Positions 5,279-7,464 of a stretch of DNA of 7,464 nt are shown one piece after another (the first letter of the stretch is position 1; each line of letters opens with the position of its first letter). Under the pieces are notes generated by a model. The model did not search any database, was not told the DNA's origin, and was given only the letters and a program-made list of their open reading frames with translations. Position numbers and translations under genes: made by a program. This DNA is from Streptomyces sp. NRRL F-2664 (GTDB lineage: Bacteria > Actinomycetota > Actinomycetes > Streptomycetales > Streptomycetaceae): assembly GCF_000719345.1 (NCBI RefSeq), contig NZ_JOFX01000091.1:1-7464 (forward strand), in the 5' to 3' direction.

Positions 5279-7012
5279 ATGACATCGCCTAAGAAGCACA
5301 CCAAGACTGGCTTAGCAGTATTGTGCTCCCTCATGACCAATTCGATTCCCTCGCCTTTAAAGCTGTCTGCCGACCCGGAATTTCCGGGACGCCGCACAGT
5401 CGTCCTGACCGCGGCCGCCGTCGCGCTTGCTCCAGTGGGCGCTGCTCTTAGTGCAGCACCGGCAGCCGCACGGGTCTCCGCCAACGTTCCAACGTTCCGC
5501 CACGGAGTCGCCTCCGGCGACCCGCTGCCTGAGGGAATCCTGCTTTGGACCCGGGTCACTCCTTCCCCGGAGGCCTCGCCGGGTTCCGGACTGGGCCCCT
5601 CTGTTGAGGTGGAATGGGAAGTGGCAGACGACGATGCATTTTCCCACGTCATCGCTCGCGGAACAGTGCTCACAAGCGCAGCAACCGATCACACGGTCAA
5701 GGTAGACGTCCGCGGACTTCAACCATATACGCGCTACTGGTATCGCTTCAAAGCTGGCACCACGGTCTCGCCGGTAGGCCGGACTTTGACCGCCCCTGCT
5801 GCAGCGACCAGCGCCGAGGGAGTCCGGTTTGGGGTGGTCTCTTGCGCTAACTGGGAGTCAGGCTATTTTTCTGCGTATCGCCACCTCGCTGTTCGCAAGG
5901 ATTTGAACGCGATCCTGCACCTTGGCGACTACATCTATGAGTATGCGACGGGCGTCTACCCCGACAGTAGGCATGTTGTCCGGCAACATGAGCCCAAAAA
6001 TGAGACCGTATCTCTGGCTGACTACCGGGCCAGGCATGGGAATTACAAGACGGATAAGGACCTGCAAGCTCTGCACCACGCCCACCCGATCGTTGCCATT
6101 TGGGACGATCATGAATTCGCCGATGACGCATGGGCGGGAGGCGCTGGAAATCACGATCCAGGCGTCGAGGGGGAATGGGGGGTACGGGCGGCTGCCGCCA
6201 AGCAGGCGTATTTTGAGTGGATGCCGGTGCGTGCCTCCATCGCCGGAACCGTGTACCGAAGGCTCCGCTTTGGCAGTCTGGTCGACCTGTACCTGCTGGA
6301 TCTACGTTCCTTCCGATCCGAGCAGTCCAGGGCGGGCAGCGGCTCGGTGGACAGCCCGATGCGCACCATCACGGGGCGCGCTCAGCTGGAATGGCTTAAG
6401 GCAGGTTTGGCGGACTCAGACGCGTCCTGGAAACTGGTAGGCACATCGGTGCTAATTTCACCGGTAGCGTTTGCCTCACTGCCCGCCTACTTGCTACAGC
6501 CGATTGCAAAGCTGCTTGGGCTGGCTGAAGGCGGGCTAGCCGTGAATGTAGACCAGTGGGATGGGTACACGCACGACCGTAAGGACTTGCTGGGCCACCT
6601 GGTGGAACGGAATATCAAGAATACAGTATTTCTTACTGGCGACATCCACATGGCTTGGGCCAATGAGGTTCCGGTCAACATGGCCACATATCCGGCATCG
6701 GGTTCAGCGGCGACTGAGTTCGTAGTTACCTCCGTAACTTCCGACAACTTCGACGACGCGCTAAATGTACCGGCCGACACCGCCTCGCTCGTTGCAGAGG
6801 CAGCTATCAAGTCCGCTAACTGGCATGTGAAGTGGCTGGACATGGACGCACATGGGTACGGCGTCCTCGACGTAACTCCACAGCGGGCGCAAATGGATTA
6901 CTACGTCGTGTCAGACAAACGACTTGCCGAGGCCAGTGTTGCGTGGTCACGTTCGTTCCGAACGCTGAGTGGCACTCAGAAATTGGAACAGGCTCCGGGG
7001 CCCGTAGCATAA
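5279..7012 (+). CDS. phoD: PhoD-family alkaline phosphatase/phosphodiesterase, Tat-exported
   Basis: This enzyme hydrolyses phosphate mono- and diesters outside the cell, and in Bacillus subtilis uses one Fe(III) and two Ca ions. From ATG 5279 it has 577 residues, a normal length. A twin-arginine signal ([20 protein letters not shown] at 38-39) ends near AAPAAA. A PhoD_N-like beta domain follows ([20 protein letters not shown] to about residue 170), then the metallophosphatase domain: VSCANW (Cys189, the expected iron ligand), LGDYIYEY (Asp217, Tyr218), WDDHEFADD (275-283) and LTGDIHMAW (Asp455, His457). No key motif is missing and the frame is unbroken. AAGGAGG at 5249-5255 is 23 bases before this ATG, which is too far. 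ATG 5333 (559 residues, RR at 20-21) gives a more typical Tat leader but lacks a visible ribosome binding site; GTG 5255 overlaps the AAGGAGG. Third-position GC is modest (about 65% in a sampled segment). TTA codons occur at 5312 and 5357. Confidence 0.95.
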   Translation: MTSPKKHTKTGLAVLCSLMTNSIPSPLKLSADPEFPGRRTVVLTAAAVALAPVGAALSAAPAAARVSANVPTFRHGVASGDPLPEGILLWTRVTPSPEASPGSGLGPSVEVEWEVADDDAFSHVIARGTVLTSAATDHTVKVDVRGLQPYTRYWYRFKAGTTVSPVGRTLTAPAAATSAEGVRFGVVSCANWESGYFSAYRHLAVRKDLNAILHLGDYIYEYATGVYPDSRHVVRQHEPKNETVSLADYRARHGNYKTDKDLQALHHAHPIVAIWDDHEFADDAWAGGAGNHDPGVEGEWGVRAAAAKQAYFEWMPVRASIAGTVYRRLRFGSLVDLYLLDLRSFRSEQSRAGSGSVDSPMRTITGRAQLEWLKAGLADSDASWKLVGTSVLISPVAFASLPAYLLQPIAKLLGLAEGGLAVNVDQWDGYTHDRKDLLGHLVERNIKNTVFLTGDIHMAWANEVPVNMATYPASGSAATEFVVTSVTSDNFDDALNVPADTASLVAEAAIKSANWHVKWLDMDAHGYGVLDVTPQRAQMDYYVVSDKRLAEASVAWSRSFRTLSGTQKLEQAPGPVA

Positions 7013-7096
7013 GGCGGCGACCTGCTTAGAGTTTCGGCACTTTATAGGGGCCGGTATAGGAGCGGAGACTAAGCTCGGCTTGCAGGATGGGAGGTA

Positions 7097-7330
7097 ATGG
7101 GCGAAGCCGGTTCCTGCGAGGAAGCCGTCGAGTTATGCGGGGGCGGCACTGGAGCCCCACGAAGCGCTTGCGTACAGCGGCTTCGAGTCGGCCGAGAGCG
7201 ACACTCGCAAGATCGGCCAGGTGGGTTCAACGTGGGCTCACAGGAACTCGGAGCGCCCAACTCGGGCGTGTCCCTGTCAGGGAGGGATCAAGACCCGCCC
7301 TCAGGACCGCCGTTAGGGGCTGTCCCGTAA
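7097..7330 (+). CDS. Unrecognised ORF whose end lies inside an IS end
   Basis: ATG 7097 opens a 77-codon frame rich in Gly, Arg and Ser (SACVQRLRVGRERHSQDRPG). GGGAGG (7089-7094) is only 2 bases before the ATG, too close for good initiation. I recognise no domain. From about 7316 on, the sequence belongs to the IS5-family element, so the last codons (GAVP and TAA) are supplied by that element. If this was a gene, its original end has been replaced. It could equally be a non-coding frame in a GC-rich intergenic region. Confidence 0.25.
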   Translation: MGEAGSCEEAVELCGGGTGAPRSACVQRLRVGRERHSQDRPGGFNVGSQELGAPNSGVSLSGRDQDPPSGPPLGAVP

Positions 7331-7464
7331 ATGATCTCCGAGTCGTCTCAGGCATGGTCGGCTGCGTGCGGCCCGCTGGTCTATCCGGCGAGAGCGAGGT
7401 TGTACATCCGGGCGATACCGGGCATGGCGTGGTGGACGCCATCGCCTCTGAGGCGGCAGTCGCG
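7316..7464 (-). mobile_element. Right end of an IS5-family element, cut by the window edge
   Basis: GGGGCTGTCCCGTAA (7316-7330) has the form of the terminal inverted repeat seen in many Streptomyces IS5-family elements. It is preceded by TTA (7313-7315), a possible 3-base target duplication of the TNA type. The transposase tail lies inside, pointing toward this end. The other end is beyond the window, so the inverted repeat and target duplication cannot be confirmed here. Confidence 0.7.
7381..7464 (-). CDS. IS5-family transposase, C-terminal 27 residues (partial)
   Basis: Read from the window edge on the minus strand, the frame gives RDCRLRGDGVHHAMPGIARM, then YNLALAG and TAG (7383-7381). 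This is the standard C-terminus of IS5-family transposases ('RDCR..GDGVHHAM.GIARLHNLAL.G'). The DDE core and start lie outside the window. The stop sits 65 bases from the element end, as is usual for one-gene IS elements. The visible part has no frameshift, so this copy may be young and active. Confidence 0.8.
   Translation of the reverse strand, partial: RDCRLRGDGVHHAMPGIARMYNLALAG

Noticed and set aside
4375..5292. A 305-codon plus-strand frame ending just before phoD
   Set aside because: Only about 4642-4820 makes sense, as the middle piece of the frameshifted HTH protein. The rest is Pro/Arg/Thr-rich out-of-frame reading.
7013..7080. Intrinsic terminator after phoD
   Set aside because: No strong stem followed by a T-run was found in the 70 bases after the stop codon.
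7013..7315. Group II intron leader or structured RNA after phoD
   Set aside because: The GC-rich sequence has an intron-leader feel, but I find no domain V hairpin, no reverse transcriptase and no clear boundaries.

Overview
The window looks like an accessory, insertion-sequence-rich stretch from a high-GC actinomycete, most likely Streptomyces or a close relative. The evidence is high overall GC, transposase remnants of types common in Streptomyces, a secreted-type repeat protein (Ig-like plus RTX) and a Tat-exported PhoD-type phosphatase. Genus is inference from composition and protein style; there is no rRNA or other marker here.

Layout from left to right: a decayed IS630-family transposase (129-1235) with about five single-base frameshifts and a lost catalytic Asp; about 430 bases without a gene; an intact small secreted protein of unknown function on the minus strand (1670-2137); a heavily decayed IS5-type (DDE_Tnp_4-like) transposase (about 2446-3150) with degenerate ends; an IS3 OrfA remnant (3344-3577) that runs in frame into a beta-propeller-repeat/Ig-like/RTX calcium-binding protein (ORF 3425-4357); a frameshifted protein with two helix-turn-helix segments (4442-4976); an intergenic segment with candidate regulatory sites; an intact phoD-family alkaline phosphatase/phosphodiesterase (5279-7012); an unrecognised ORF (7097-7330) whose end is formed by an incoming element; and the right end of an IS5-family element on the minus strand (7316-7464), which continues beyond the window.

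Only two genes look intact and functional: the small secreted protein and phoD. Both have clearly lower third-position GC than the broken genes around them. Nearly all the broken genes are broken by single-base indels, several in homopolymers, so either old decay or uncorrected sequencing error must be considered. I see no operon or multi-gene system linking the genes. The likely picture is an IS landing zone that carries a phosphate-scavenging enzyme. I found no convincing new defence, toxin or CRISPR system.
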